Shown here: positions 16,638-25,509 of the stretch, piece after piece
Position numbering within the stretch: position 1 is the stretch's first letter
How the letters are laid out: every line of letters starts with the position of its first letter
NCBI RefSeq assembly: GCF_007751035.1
Contig: NZ_CP036433.1
Coordinates: 6,677,001 to 6,741,000 of the forward strand
Reading direction: 5' to 3'
From: Lignipirellula cremea
GTDB lineage: Bacteria; Planctomycetota; Planctomycetia; Pirellulales; Pirellulaceae
Length of the DNA stretch: 64,000 nucleotides
Made by a program: the position numbers and the translations under genes
Notes under the pieces: model-generated
Database searches by the model: none
What the model was told of the DNA's origin: nothing
Seen by the model: the letters and a program-made list of their open reading frames with translations, nothing else

Positions 16638-17525
16638 TCAGCCGGGGATGTCCGCCTGGGTTATTCCCTCTTTGAGTGATCCTTGAATCAGGATCGAATG
16701 GCCCCAGAAAAGTTCGCCGTCATCGTGCCAGAATTCAAAGTCCCCGTCGATATCGATGGAAATGGACTGCAGCGTCATGCGTGCTTTAAATTGATCGGGG
16801 GTCAATGGCGCTTCGTCGTCCAGCAGCCAACCGTCATTCTTTGCCGAAAGCAGGTCTTGCACGGCATAGTCATCAACCTTCTGCTTCCAGGACGTTTGTT
16901 CATCCCAGAGTTTCCCAGCGACCTCCAGGCCTGTGGCGATACTCAGGTTTTCATCCGCATTGAAAGATAATTCAACGGTCTCTCCGTTCCATATCACTTT
17001 GCCTGTAAACCAGTCGATCGAACGATCAAGAGTAAGCTCCCCGAATCGTTCGGTTTGGATTACCACCGGTTTTGCCAGTTCCTCCGCAACCTCGGAGAGG
17101 CCTGCGGCATCGACCTTTTGAGCTGCTTTGCCGGCGCATATTGCACGTGTTTCCTCGGTCGATACCAGCACCCGTATCCGCTGAATGCTGAGCGCGGGAT
17201 ATTCGCCGGACCAATCCGCATCGCGGGCGGCAGGGCGAAGAATGGTCAGTTTTTTATTGACTACAGGTTGCCCCGGATATCGCCACGCTGACAAATGGAA
17301 ACAATGGACCTCGTAGTCGTCAGAGTGGGGCCAGCCCGCCAGACCAGCGGGCGAGATGACTCCCTCGATTTCCACAACGCCGTCCTTGTATTCACAATCC
17401 GAGGTATCGACTTCGGCAAGACGGTCAAGGCTGGGTGGTTTGAATGTGGATGTCACAATTGATTCCTCGGAAGGCGCGCAACCGCACAAGACGAATAACG
17501 GAAGGACTCGGATACAATATCGCAT
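16638..17525 (-). CDS. DUF2262 domain lipoprotein
   Basis: This 295-residue protein begins with a signal peptide ending in a lipobox-like VLCGC, so it is probably a lipoprotein. The C-terminal half (about 150-295) matches DUF2262: LTLDRSIDWFTGKVIWNG followed by the Trp/Asp-rich KLWDEQTSWKQKVDDYA, NDGWLLDDEAPLTPDQFKA, and the closing EFWHDDGELFWGHSI. The N-terminal part is unassigned. DUF2262 proteins are mostly cytoplasmic and of unknown function, so an exported version is unusual. It lies 105 bases downstream of nothing on its strand that looks operonic, and is divergent from the next cytochrome operon. Confidence 0.8.
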   Translation of the reverse strand: MRYCIRVLPLFVLCGCAPSEESIVTSTFKPPSLDRLAEVDTSDCEYKDGVVEIEGVISPAGLAGWPHSDDYEVHCFHLSAWRYPGQPVVNKKLTILRPAARDADWSGEYPALSIQRIRVLVSTEETRAICAGKAAQKVDAAGLSEVAEELAKPVVIQTERFGELTLDRSIDWFTGKVIWNGETVELSFNADENLSIATGLEVAGKLWDEQTSWKQKVDDYAVQDLLSAKNDGWLLDDEAPLTPDQFKARMTLQSISIDIDGDFEFWHDDGELFWGHSILIQGSLKEGITQADIPG

Positions 17526-17786
17526 AAGCAGATCAACGCGGGCCGTCCTTCATCGGCGTGTGCTGCTAAAGTTTGGATAGCTTCCCTGGCGGATGCGTGC
17601 GGCAATCGTTTTCCCTCTTCTGGAGTTTTTCTGCGGCAAACCGGACGGCGTTAAGGACGTTAAGATAGAAGAAGTCGTGGGGCCGTCGGTTGACGCGGCT
17701 CCGCACGACCGGCTTCTGCGCTGGGTGGCCCGGGACGAGCCGTGTTCCGCACGTTCGTCTGCTTAGATGCTTCCTTTACTCCTCCG

Positions 17787-20129
17787 ATGATCCGCGTGAA
17801 CATGACCTCTCCCTTTCCGGCCGGGCGCGTCGCCTGGGTCTTTTTCGCTGGCTGTCTGGTCGTCGGTTCGACCACAATCGGCATCGCGGACGAAACGCCT
17901 GACTTTGAACAGCAGCTGTTGCCGCTGCTTTATCATCGCTGCTTCAGCTGCCATAGCCAGAAGTCGGCCGAACCCCGGAGTGGTTTGCGCCTCGATACGG
18001 CCAGCGGAATCCGCACGGTGATTGTGGCCGGCCAGCCGGACGAGAGCGAACTGCTGCGACGCGTCTCCTTGCCGCACACCGACGACGACCTGATGCCGCC
18101 CCTCAAAGGCGGAGCCCAGCCGTTCTCCCAACCCGAGCTGGAACTGCTCCGTGCCTGGATCGCCCAGGGAGGCCCGCTGGGCGACTGGACCGAATTTGAC
18201 CCGCGAGATCCGGCTGTCGAGTGGAACGAAACGCCCCTGTCGCGTGCGGACGTCCCTACGCTGGTCCGCCAGCTGGACGAACTGATCGAACAGGCAAACG
18301 TGCGTGACGGCGTTACACTGAACCTGGCTATCGACGACCGGGCGTTCGTCCGTCGCGTTTATCTGGATGTCGCCGGTCGCATCCCGGAGCTGGCCGAGAG
18401 CACCCGCTTCCTCGACAGCAAGGCTCCCGACAAACGGGCCCGGCTGATCGACGAACTGCTGGACAGCGAAGCGTATGTGAGCCATACGTTCAACTGGAAA
18501 GCCGACCAGTTGCGGCTGCTGACCTACGGCATCGCCGGGCAGCCGGCCTGGTTGTACGACGCCTGGGTCAAGGACTCCATCCGTTCCGGCATGCCGTACG
18601 ACGCGTACGTCCGCAGCCTGGTGACGGCCGACGGGTATCTCTGGGAGAACGGGGCGACCGGCTTCTATCTGCGCGACCTGGGCATGCCGCTGGAGCATAC
18701 GTCGAACCTGGCCCGGGTGTTTCTCGGCACGCGGATCGAATGCGCCCAGTGTCACGACCACCCCTTCGAACCGATCACACAGAAGGACTTTTACCAGCTG
18801 GCGGCCTTCACCTACGGCGTCTCCTCGTACCGGTTAGAAAGCGTGGACCAATGGCCCGAACTGTCGAAAAAACTGGACGCGATGGATGCCTCGACCTCCC
18901 TGCGAAACGAAGCCAGCCGGACGGTCTCCCTGCTGAAACGGCGGACGACCGACACCCCGCGTGAACTGACAATTCCTGACACCTACGCCAACAATCCGGC
19001 CGACCGGGGCGCACTCGTCCCGCCGCGAACTCTGTTCGGCGACGATCCGGCCGCGACGCTCGAGAATCGCCGCGAGGTGTTCGCCGACTGGATCACGTCC
19101 CCCCGGAACCCGCGGTTCACGCGAAACATCGCCAACCGGCTTTGGAGGCGTGTGATGGGTCTGGGGTTGATCGAACCGGTGGATAGCCTGTCGCCTGTCG
19201 ACCACCCCGAGCATGCGGCCGTGCTGGACTTTCTGACCCGGACCATGGTGCGGCTCCGCTTTGACGAAAGGGCGTACCTCGCCGTGCTGCTGAACTCCCG
19301 GCTGTATCAGAGCCGGGCCGTGAGAGGAGAACTCGAACCGGGCGCAAGCTTTCCACTGCGGGGACCGCTGCTGCGGCGCCTGTCGGCGGAGCAGGTCTGG
19401 GATTCGCTGCTGGGGTTTCTGGTCCCCGACCTCGATGAACGAAAGATGCAAAAGAAAGACCGAGGTCCTCACAGCCTGGAAGAAGTCACACGGCTCAGCC
19501 AGATGACGGCCGAGGAACTGCTGGAGCGATCAAAAGTGCTGATGGACTATCGCGCGCAAAGGCGGCGCCATGACGTGCAGACCGGCGACCGCCGCACCGC
19601 CATCGCGCAGGCCAAGAAGCAGGGTGATCTCGACGCGGTGCAACGCCTGGAGCAGGAACAGGACGCGGCCGACGTCGTGTTCCGCCGGCTGCTGGATTCG
19701 CTGCGGCAGAGCGGACGGACCTTTCCGGAAACCGATCCTCGCTGGCTCCGGCTTTCGCCGTCGCTGGTGCGGGCCTCGGAAATAGAGACGCCCGTTCGCC
19801 TGGGGCACTTTTTGCGTGAGTTCGGCCAGTCGGATCGTCGCGAGATCGACGCCTCGAGCCAGAGCCCCAACATCACCCATTCGCTCGCCCTCATGAACGG
19901 CGATCTAACCCGGATGGCGACAGACGAGAACTCGCACCTCCGTTCCCAGCTAAGCGATTTCCCCGACAACGAACAGCGGCTGAACGCTCTGTACCAGGCC
20001 GTACTGGTGCGGCGGCCGACCGCTCTCGAAAGGAAGCATTGCTTGGCCGTGATCGCCTCCAGCCCGACTCCGGAAACCGACATCCTCTGGGCGCTGCTCA
20101 ACTCGCCCGAGTTTCTCTTTCAACAGTGA
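17787..20129 (+). CDS. Planctomycete cytochrome + DUF1549 + DUF1553 protein
   Basis: The start could be ATG 17787 (MIRVNMTSPF) or 17802; both lead into the hydrophobic signal WVFFAGCLVVGSTTIGIA, while the upstream GTG at 17742 adds nothing recognisable. The cytochrome domain has CFSCH (residues 52-56 from 17787) and an MPP loop. DUF1549 spans about 155-340 with the second motif CAQCH at 319-323 followed by DHPFEPI. DUF1553 fills the C-terminal half and ends ILWALLNSPEFLFQQ. A charged helical insert (about 545-640) separates parts of it. It is followed after four bases by a DUF1501 gene. It has the same layout as the 10.9-13.5 kb operon but on the other strand and clearly diverged. Confidence 0.93.
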   Translation: MIRVNMTSPFPAGRVAWVFFAGCLVVGSTTIGIADETPDFEQQLLPLLYHRCFSCHSQKSAEPRSGLRLDTASGIRTVIVAGQPDESELLRRVSLPHTDDDLMPPLKGGAQPFSQPELELLRAWIAQGGPLGDWTEFDPRDPAVEWNETPLSRADVPTLVRQLDELIEQANVRDGVTLNLAIDDRAFVRRVYLDVAGRIPELAESTRFLDSKAPDKRARLIDELLDSEAYVSHTFNWKADQLRLLTYGIAGQPAWLYDAWVKDSIRSGMPYDAYVRSLVTADGYLWENGATGFYLRDLGMPLEHTSNLARVFLGTRIECAQCHDHPFEPITQKDFYQLAAFTYGVSSYRLESVDQWPELSKKLDAMDASTSLRNEASRTVSLLKRRTTDTPRELTIPDTYANNPADRGALVPPRTLFGDDPAATLENRREVFADWITSPRNPRFTRNIANRLWRRVMGLGLIEPVDSLSPVDHPEHAAVLDFLTRTMVRLRFDERAYLAVLLNSRLYQSRAVRGELEPGASFPLRGPLLRRLSAEQVWDSLLGFLVPDLDERKMQKKDRGPHSLEEVTRLSQMTAEELLERSKVLMDYRAQRRRHDVQTGDRRTAIAQAKKQGDLDAVQRLEQEQDAADVVFRRLLDSLRQSGRTFPETDPRWLRLSPSLVRASEIETPVRLGHFLREFGQSDRREIDASSQSPNITHSLALMNGDLTRMATDENSHLRSQLSDFPDNEQRLNALYQAVLVRRPTALERKHCLAVIASSPTPETDILWALLNSPEFLFQQ

Positions 20130-20133
20130 TTCT

Positions 20134-21420
20134 ATGAACTTCCTCCCCCGCGACATTGACCGACGGGCGTTCCTGGAACGTTTCGCCAGCGCCTTCCTGG
20201 GCGTCCATCTGCTGCCGACGGCCGGTCCCTTGCCCGCCGCGGAAGCAGCCGCAGGGACTCCGGGCGGCAAGGTTAAGAGTGTAATCTTTCTCTACCTGCG
20301 CGGCGGTATCTCGCATATTGATACCTTCGACCCCAAGCCGGGCCGACCCGAGATGGCCGGCGTCCAGGCGATCCGCACCACCGCCGACGGCGTGCTGGTT
20401 TCAGAATGGTTCCCGCGACTCGCACAGCAGATGCACCATGTTTCGCTGGTGCGTTCCATGACCTCCACGCAGGGCGTCCACGCGCTGGGCAACTACCTGG
20501 CGCATACGAGCTATTTCCAGACGCCCACCATCAGCCATCCGTCGCTGAGCGCCTGGACCCTGAAGCAGCGGGGAACGCCCAACCCGCGGCTGCCGGGCAA
20601 TGTGCTCGTCAATGGCAACTCGCAGCATCCGGGCAGCGGTTATATGGAATCCCATCTGGCTCCCTTGCCGATCGTCGATCCTCGCCAGGGTCTGCAGAAC
20701 TCGGCCCTGCTGCCAGGAGTGACTGAAAGCGACTTCGCCCGGCGAACGGCTTTGGCCCAGACGCTCGGCGGCGAGTTCCTGGCCCGCACCCCGCACCGCA
20801 GTGCGGCCGCTTACCGGAAGATCCACGAGAAGGCCGTCGCCCTGATGAAGAGCGAGGACCTGCGGGCCTTTGACATCTCCCAGGAAGACGTAAAGACGCG
20901 GGCCGCTTACGGATCGCATCCGTTTGGCGCCGGCTGCCTGCTGGCCCGGCGCCTGGTGGAACATGGCGTGCCGTTTATCGAAGTGGAGGACGACCAGAAC
21001 TGGGACACGCACAACGATCAGATCGCCTCGATGAAGCAGCTGACGCCGTCGGCCGATCAAACGCTGGCCGCCCTGCTGGACGATCTGCACCAGCGGGGCA
21101 TGCTGGATTCCACCCTGGTTGTGATGGCGACCGAGTTCGGCCGTTCGCCCAGGCTCGACCCGCACACGGCAGGGCGGGGGCATCATCCGGCCGCCTTCAC
21201 CTGGTGGCTCGCCGGCGGCGGCATGAAAGCAGGCTACGTTTATGGCGGCACCGACGCCGCCGCGGAACGGGTCGCCGATAAAGCGGTCACCATGCCCGAC
21301 CTCAACGCGACCATCGCTCAGGCCATCGGCCTCGACACTCAACACGTCGAGCACTCGCCTTCGGGCCGTCCCTTCACTGTCGCCAACCAGGGACAAGTGG
21401 TCACGGATCTGTTCGCGTAA
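20134..21420 (+). CDS. DUF1501 family secreted protein
   Basis: This 428-residue DUF1501 protein starts four bases after the cytochrome gene, so the two are co-transcribed and probably translationally linked. The N-terminus DIDRRAFLERFASAFLGVHL is twin-arginine-like. Motifs in order: KSVIFLYLRGGISHIDTFDP, VSLVRSMTST, RLPGNVLVNG, GAGCLLARRLVEHGVPFIEV, NWDTHNDQI, LVVMATEFGRSP, GRGHHPAAFTWWLAGGGMKA, and MPDLNATIAQAIGLD near the end. These give the alkaline-phosphatase/sulfatase-like core. The family role is unknown beyond the recurrent pairing with DUF1549/DUF1553 proteins. Confidence 0.93.
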   Translation: MNFLPRDIDRRAFLERFASAFLGVHLLPTAGPLPAAEAAAGTPGGKVKSVIFLYLRGGISHIDTFDPKPGRPEMAGVQAIRTTADGVLVSEWFPRLAQQMHHVSLVRSMTSTQGVHALGNYLAHTSYFQTPTISHPSLSAWTLKQRGTPNPRLPGNVLVNGNSQHPGSGYMESHLAPLPIVDPRQGLQNSALLPGVTESDFARRTALAQTLGGEFLARTPHRSAAAYRKIHEKAVALMKSEDLRAFDISQEDVKTRAAYGSHPFGAGCLLARRLVEHGVPFIEVEDDQNWDTHNDQIASMKQLTPSADQTLAALLDDLHQRGMLDSTLVVMATEFGRSPRLDPHTAGRGHHPAAFTWWLAGGGMKAGYVYGGTDAAAERVADKAVTMPDLNATIAQAIGLDTQHVEHSPSGRPFTVANQGQVVTDLFA

Positions 21421-21571
21421 TAGTGCTTCTGGCTTCGCCCTGCCGCGATCGCTGCTGGGGGAATTGATCTCGACACGGTTCGTCCCTCTCGGTAACTAGC
21501 AAACCTGCCGCTGCAATCGTGGGGGCCAACTTATCTGTATCGACTGTTCCCGCACAGATCCTGATCCTTTC

Positions 21572-23809
21572 ATGAAAAATTTTCTCCTTTTTCTGGCGAT
21601 ACTTGCCATGACGGCGGCGCCAGCAGCGGCAGTCGCCCAGAATGCCCCGTATCCGGGCGCCTATTCGGGACCGGCGTTTGATCCGTATGCTTCGCCCGAA
21701 GCGCTCGGCCAGCAGATGGGACCGCAGCAGGTCCCGTTCCCGCAGCAGATGCTGCCGCAGAATGGCTACACGCAGCAGATCCCCCCGATGCCAGGCGGCA
21801 TTAACTGGAACTCGTTCATGGCCCCCATCGGCGTCACGCCGCGTGCGGGCGTCGGCGGACTGTTCGGCGAGGATGTCGGTCTCGGCGAAGGCTACGGCTG
21901 GAGCCAGGCGTTTATGCCCTTGTTCCAAACGCCCGGCATGAATCTCACCTACGTCGATGTCCAGGCGCTCAAGTACTTCCAACAAACCGATGCATTTGGC
22001 TATAACGCGGCCCTCGGACATCGCTGGTTCAATGTGGCCCGGCAGCGAGTCTATGGCGTCTATGCCAGTTACGATTACCAGAACACGGGTGATTTCGACT
22101 TCAACCAGGTCAGCTTCGGCTTTGAGTCGCTCGGCCAGTTGTGGGACGTCCGGGCCAACGGTTACCTGGTCCTGGGCGATCAGGAGCAACTGGTTTCGGT
22201 CGAGAATCTCCAGTACCAGCAGAACAACCTGGTTGGGACGGCCAACTATCTCGACGCATACAGCGGCTTTGATGCGGAAATCGGCCGCAATCTGACGCCC
22301 AAATATCCGTTTGCCGCCCTGCGGATCTTTGCCGGCGTGTACGGCTTTTACGCGTCCAACGGGGACGACCTCATCGGCGCCCGGGGCCGTGTCGAAGCGA
22401 CGCTCTGGGACCGCGTGATCGTGGGCGGTTCGATTCAGTGCGACCCGGAATATAACACCACCGCCAACGGCACGATTTCGATTCTCTTCGGCGGGGGCGG
22501 TTCCGGGCAATGCGATTGTCCGACCATTGCCAGCCGGCTGGGCGATCCGCTGCACAAAAACCGGCATGTGGTGCTCGGCGACCGGCAGGAAAACTTCGTC
22601 GCGCTGAATCCTACCGACAACCAGCCGCTGCAGTTTTTGCATATCGACAGCAATGCGGCCGCCGGCGGAACCGGCACGTTTGAAGCGCCCCTCAATACCC
22701 TGACCGACCCCGCAGCCAGCACCGACATTGTGCTGCTGCACGCCGGCAGCTTGTTCACCGGCCAGGCGATCACCCTGGGCGCCGACGGTCAGCGACTGCT
22801 GGGCGACAGCGCCGCCATTCGGCATACAGCCGCCACCCAGTTCGGCAACGTACCGTTGCCGCGGGCCAACGCACTGTCCGCCAGTCCACAGATCGACCTG
22901 GCGCCTGGCGGTGGGCCCGCTTCCTCCGGCCCGGGCGCTGTCACGATCGCCGCCAACAATGTCGAGGTTTCCGGGTTGACGATTACCCGTCCCCAGGGAG
23001 ACGGCATTTACGGCAACGCCGTCACCGGCGTGAACATCAATCGCAATACGATTAGCGCCGCGCTCGACGATGGGGTTGATCTCGACGGGAATGTGAGCGG
23101 GCAGATCCGCAACAACACCGTCTCCGCAGGGGTGGGAGGAAGCGCGGACGGCCTGGAGTTGGAGACCTTCACCGACGGCGTGATCGACAGCAACACGGCG
23201 ATCGCAAATGGGGGCTACGGATTCAGGACAGCCAGCTTTACCGGCGGCCAGTTTACCAACAATACGGCGACAGCCAACACAACCGGAGGCTTCCTGTTCA
23301 CCAATGCGTCGGGCGGAACGATCAGCAACAACATGGCTACCGGCAACGGGGCGGACGGCTTCGCGGTCGATAACTTTACCGGCGGCGAGTTCAGCACCAA
23401 CACGGCCAGCGGCAACGGGGTCTTCGGCTTTCGCCTGGGCAACCTGGCCGGCGGCCAGTTCAACAACAACACGTCCAGCGGGAATGGGTCATTCGGCTTC
23501 CGTGTCAGCAATGCGAGCGGGGGCCTGTTCAGCAATAACACCGCGACCGGAGCGACGATTGCCGGCTTCGACTTCAGCCTGATCCAGGGCACAGCCGTGA
23601 TCGATGCGAACACCGCCAGCGCGAACACGGGGAATGGTTTCAACCTGAACAACGGTTTTGATACGGGCACATTCAGCAACAACATTGCCAACAACAACAC
23701 CGGGCAAGGTTATATCAACACCCTTGACCCCGTTGGCGCCACGCCGCGAACCGTCACCAACAACACGGGCGCCGGAAACGCCGGCGGCGACACTTTCAAT
23801 GGCCCGTAG
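21572..23809 (+). CDS. Surface protein: inverse-autotransporter-like barrel + beta-helix repeats
   Basis: A Sec signal (MKNFLLFLAILAMTAAPAAA) is followed by a Gln/Pro-rich linker. Residues about 75-310 contain amphipathic beta strands and aromatic ends like the inverse autotransporter (intimin-type) barrel: ALGHRWFNVARQRVYGVYAS, GRNLTPKYPFAALRIFAG, GRVEATLWDRVIVGGSI. Residues 340-745 form a right-handed beta-helix of about 23-residue turns rich in NNT and GG (for example GGQFTNNTATAN, GGEFSTNTASGN, GGQFNNNTSSGN). Such proteins anchor in the outer membrane and expose the helix, often for adhesion or glycan binding. No C-terminal sorting tag is visible. The repeat DNA is also repetitive. Confidence 0.75.
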   Translation: MKNFLLFLAILAMTAAPAAAVAQNAPYPGAYSGPAFDPYASPEALGQQMGPQQVPFPQQMLPQNGYTQQIPPMPGGINWNSFMAPIGVTPRAGVGGLFGEDVGLGEGYGWSQAFMPLFQTPGMNLTYVDVQALKYFQQTDAFGYNAALGHRWFNVARQRVYGVYASYDYQNTGDFDFNQVSFGFESLGQLWDVRANGYLVLGDQEQLVSVENLQYQQNNLVGTANYLDAYSGFDAEIGRNLTPKYPFAALRIFAGVYGFYASNGDDLIGARGRVEATLWDRVIVGGSIQCDPEYNTTANGTISILFGGGGSGQCDCPTIASRLGDPLHKNRHVVLGDRQENFVALNPTDNQPLQFLHIDSNAAAGGTGTFEAPLNTLTDPAASTDIVLLHAGSLFTGQAITLGADGQRLLGDSAAIRHTAATQFGNVPLPRANALSASPQIDLAPGGGPASSGPGAVTIAANNVEVSGLTITRPQGDGIYGNAVTGVNINRNTISAALDDGVDLDGNVSGQIRNNTVSAGVGGSADGLELETFTDGVIDSNTAIANGGYGFRTASFTGGQFTNNTATANTTGGFLFTNASGGTISNNMATGNGADGFAVDNFTGGEFSTNTASGNGVFGFRLGNLAGGQFNNNTSSGNGSFGFRVSNASGGLFSNNTATGATIAGFDFSLIQGTAVIDANTASANTGNGFNLNNGFDTGTFSNNIANNNTGQGYINTLDPVGATPRTVTNNTGAGNAGGDTFNGP

Positions 23810-24043
23810 CGCCGGAACTGGGGCCAGGATTATCGAACGGCCTCATGAATCGCCAGCGCAATCGAGGCCGCCTGGTGCGGCTGCCCGTCCTCTGCGATTC
23901 GTGGAGGGCGCCAATCGTGATCCAAGGTCGTGGGCTCGAATCTGAGACCGACTCGGCTAAAATGAGTCGGTCTGTTCCCGACGGCAGCATTCGATCCGCC
24001 GCTCCGATCAGGCATTCGCCAAAAGCACTGAAGCCCCGAAACC

Positions 24044-24871
24044 ATGATTCAAATCGGCAATACGTATAACTTAAGAGTGGTCAAGGAGACGAAGTTCGGA
24101 GTCTATCTGGACGCCGAAAATCTCAACGAGATCTTGCTCCCCTCGAAATATGTTCCGGAAAACCTGGGTGTCGACGATACGGTCGAAGTCTTTCTTTACC
24201 TGGACTCGGAAGATCGCCCCGTCGCGACCACGCAAACTCCCAAAGCACAGCTTGGCGAATTCGCCTACCTGCAGGTCAAAGACAATAACCGGATCGGCGC
24301 GTTCCTGGACTGGGGACTGGACAAAGACCTGCTCGTCCCCTTTCCGGAACAGCATCGGCCGATGATCCTGGGCAAATCCTACCTGGTGTTTCTGTACCTC
24401 GACAACGAGGATCGAATCACCGCGACCTCCCAGATTGACAAGGCCGTATTAGAAGACGACCAGCACGACTTCCGGCCGCAGCAGGAGGTTGACCTGATCA
24501 TCGCCAACACTACCGAACTGGGCTTCAAGGCGATCGTCAATCACAGCCACTGGGGATTGCTCTACAAAGACGAAGTGGACCAACGTCTCAGTTTCGGACA
24601 AAGCATACCCGGCTATATCAAACATATCCGCCCCGACGGCAAAATTGACTTGAGCCTGAAGAGCAGCCAGCAACTCCGCGAAAACTACACGCAAGTCATT
24701 CAAGACTATCTGCGCAAACACGACGGCTACGCGCCCCTTCACGACAAGTCCCCGCCCGCTGAGATTTCCGATCTCCTGGGAATGAGCAAAGGCCAGTTCA
24801 AAAAAGCGGCAGGCGCCCTGTATAAACAGAGAGTCATCACGATCGAAAAAGACGGCATCCGGCTGGTGTGA
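24044..24871 (+). CDS. cvfB: CvfB-family S1-like RNA-binding protein
   Basis: This 275-residue cytoplasmic protein resembles CvfB/YitL. It carries successive S1-like OB domains, for example IGNTYNLRVVKETKFGVYLD at the start, then LGEFAYLQVKDNNRIGAFLD, and GFKAIVNHSHWGLLYKDEV further on. It ends with a small winged-helix segment (AEISDLLGMSKGQFKKAAGA, then LYKQRVITI). The typical motifs GVYLDA and GAFLDWGL are present. CvfB proteins bind RNA and influence virulence-factor expression in staphylococci; the role in planctomycetes is unstudied as far as I know. It is a single gene, and its stop is eight bases before a MITE-like composite whose hairpin could end its transcript. Confidence 0.9.
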   Translation: MIQIGNTYNLRVVKETKFGVYLDAENLNEILLPSKYVPENLGVDDTVEVFLYLDSEDRPVATTQTPKAQLGEFAYLQVKDNNRIGAFLDWGLDKDLLVPFPEQHRPMILGKSYLVFLYLDNEDRITATSQIDKAVLEDDQHDFRPQQEVDLIIANTTELGFKAIVNHSHWGLLYKDEVDQRLSFGQSIPGYIKHIRPDGKIDLSLKSSQQLRENYTQVIQDYLRKHDGYAPLHDKSPPAEISDLLGMSKGQFKKAAGALYKQRVITIEKDGIRLV

Positions 24872-24878
24872 TCACCTT

Positions 24879-25069
24879 GAAACAAGGGAGAAATCAACTT
24901 CTTTGATTTCCTGCTGGAGCGTCAGCCAGCAGGTAGCCGAAGTCGCCAGACTTTGGAGGGAGCCTTCTGGAAACTCCGGCCAAACTCTGGCGAGTTCAGC
25001 TACGGGCAACCGCAGGGTTCGCCAACTCACCGGGATGCAGAAACCGAAGTTGTTTTTTCCCTCGTTCCC
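24879..25069. repeat. Composite element: decayed family 1 ends around a family 2 core
   Basis: The outer ends GAAACAAGGGAGAAATCAAC (left) and TTTTTTCCCTCGTTCC (right) are an imperfect inverted pair belonging to family 1. Nested inside is a family 2 element at 24934-25002. The outer pair has more mismatches than the intact copies, suggesting it is older. Confidence 0.6.
24934..25002. repeat. MITE-like inverted-repeat element, family 2, 69-bp copy
   Basis: It begins TAGCCGAAGTCGCCAGACTT and ends CCAAACTCTGGCGAGTTCAG plus CTA, giving 23-bp terminal inverted repeats that match those of the 9381-9470 element. The core differs in length and sequence, as expected of elements that are conserved only at their ends. 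Confidence 0.78.
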
Positions 25070-25171
25070 TTGACGACCTGGTACAAACACGGCCGCCCGT
25101 AGCGGGCAAAGTAAAGGGCGATGCTCGAGAGCGGATTCTGCATCCGCCTGCTAGTGGTGCGTCAAACCATA

Positions 25172-25272
25172 GGAACTGGGGAAGAATAACTTCGGCTCAC
25201 AGGAGTAGAACCGCCCGACGCTAGCGCGTTCGGCTTACTATACAAAAACCGAAGTTATTTTCCCCTCGTTCC
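25172..25272 (+). repeat. MITE-like element, family 1, intact 101-bp copy 2
   Basis: This is identical to 14126-14226 except for one C-to-T change after CGTTCGGCT. The flanks read CCATA on the left and ATAATATC on the right, so ATA may be a 3-bp target duplication. The long inverted ends could fold into a hairpin in RNA. Confidence 0.9.
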
Positions 25273-25509
25273 ATAATATCAGGTTTCTCTCAATCAGCCG
25301 CCGGGCGCTAGCCCACGGTTTTTTTGGCAGCACAGCAGCACGGCCGAAATTGCTCACTCTAAGATTGAAGCTTGACGCAGCACTAGTGATCGTTAGACAC
25401 GCCGGCCTGCCGCTGTTCCTGCTAACGACTCCAAGCCGGTATCATGGTGCGGGGGCTGACGACTGGTTGCCCGGTGGGGGAAGTTCGTACTGGCTGAAGG
25501 TAGAAGCAG

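Larger units (their letters stand above)
24872..25509. other. 638-bp gap filled with inverted-repeat elements
   Basis: Contents in order: a composite MITE element (24879-25069) with a family-2 element nested inside, an unassigned stretch (25070-25171), the intact 101-bp MITE copy 2 (25172-25272), then a CCGGGCGCTAGCCCACGG-like palindromic motif (about 25300-25318). The last 190 bases precede the dioxygenase gene and probably hold its promoter, but I cannot pick one. No gene. Confidence 0.65.
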
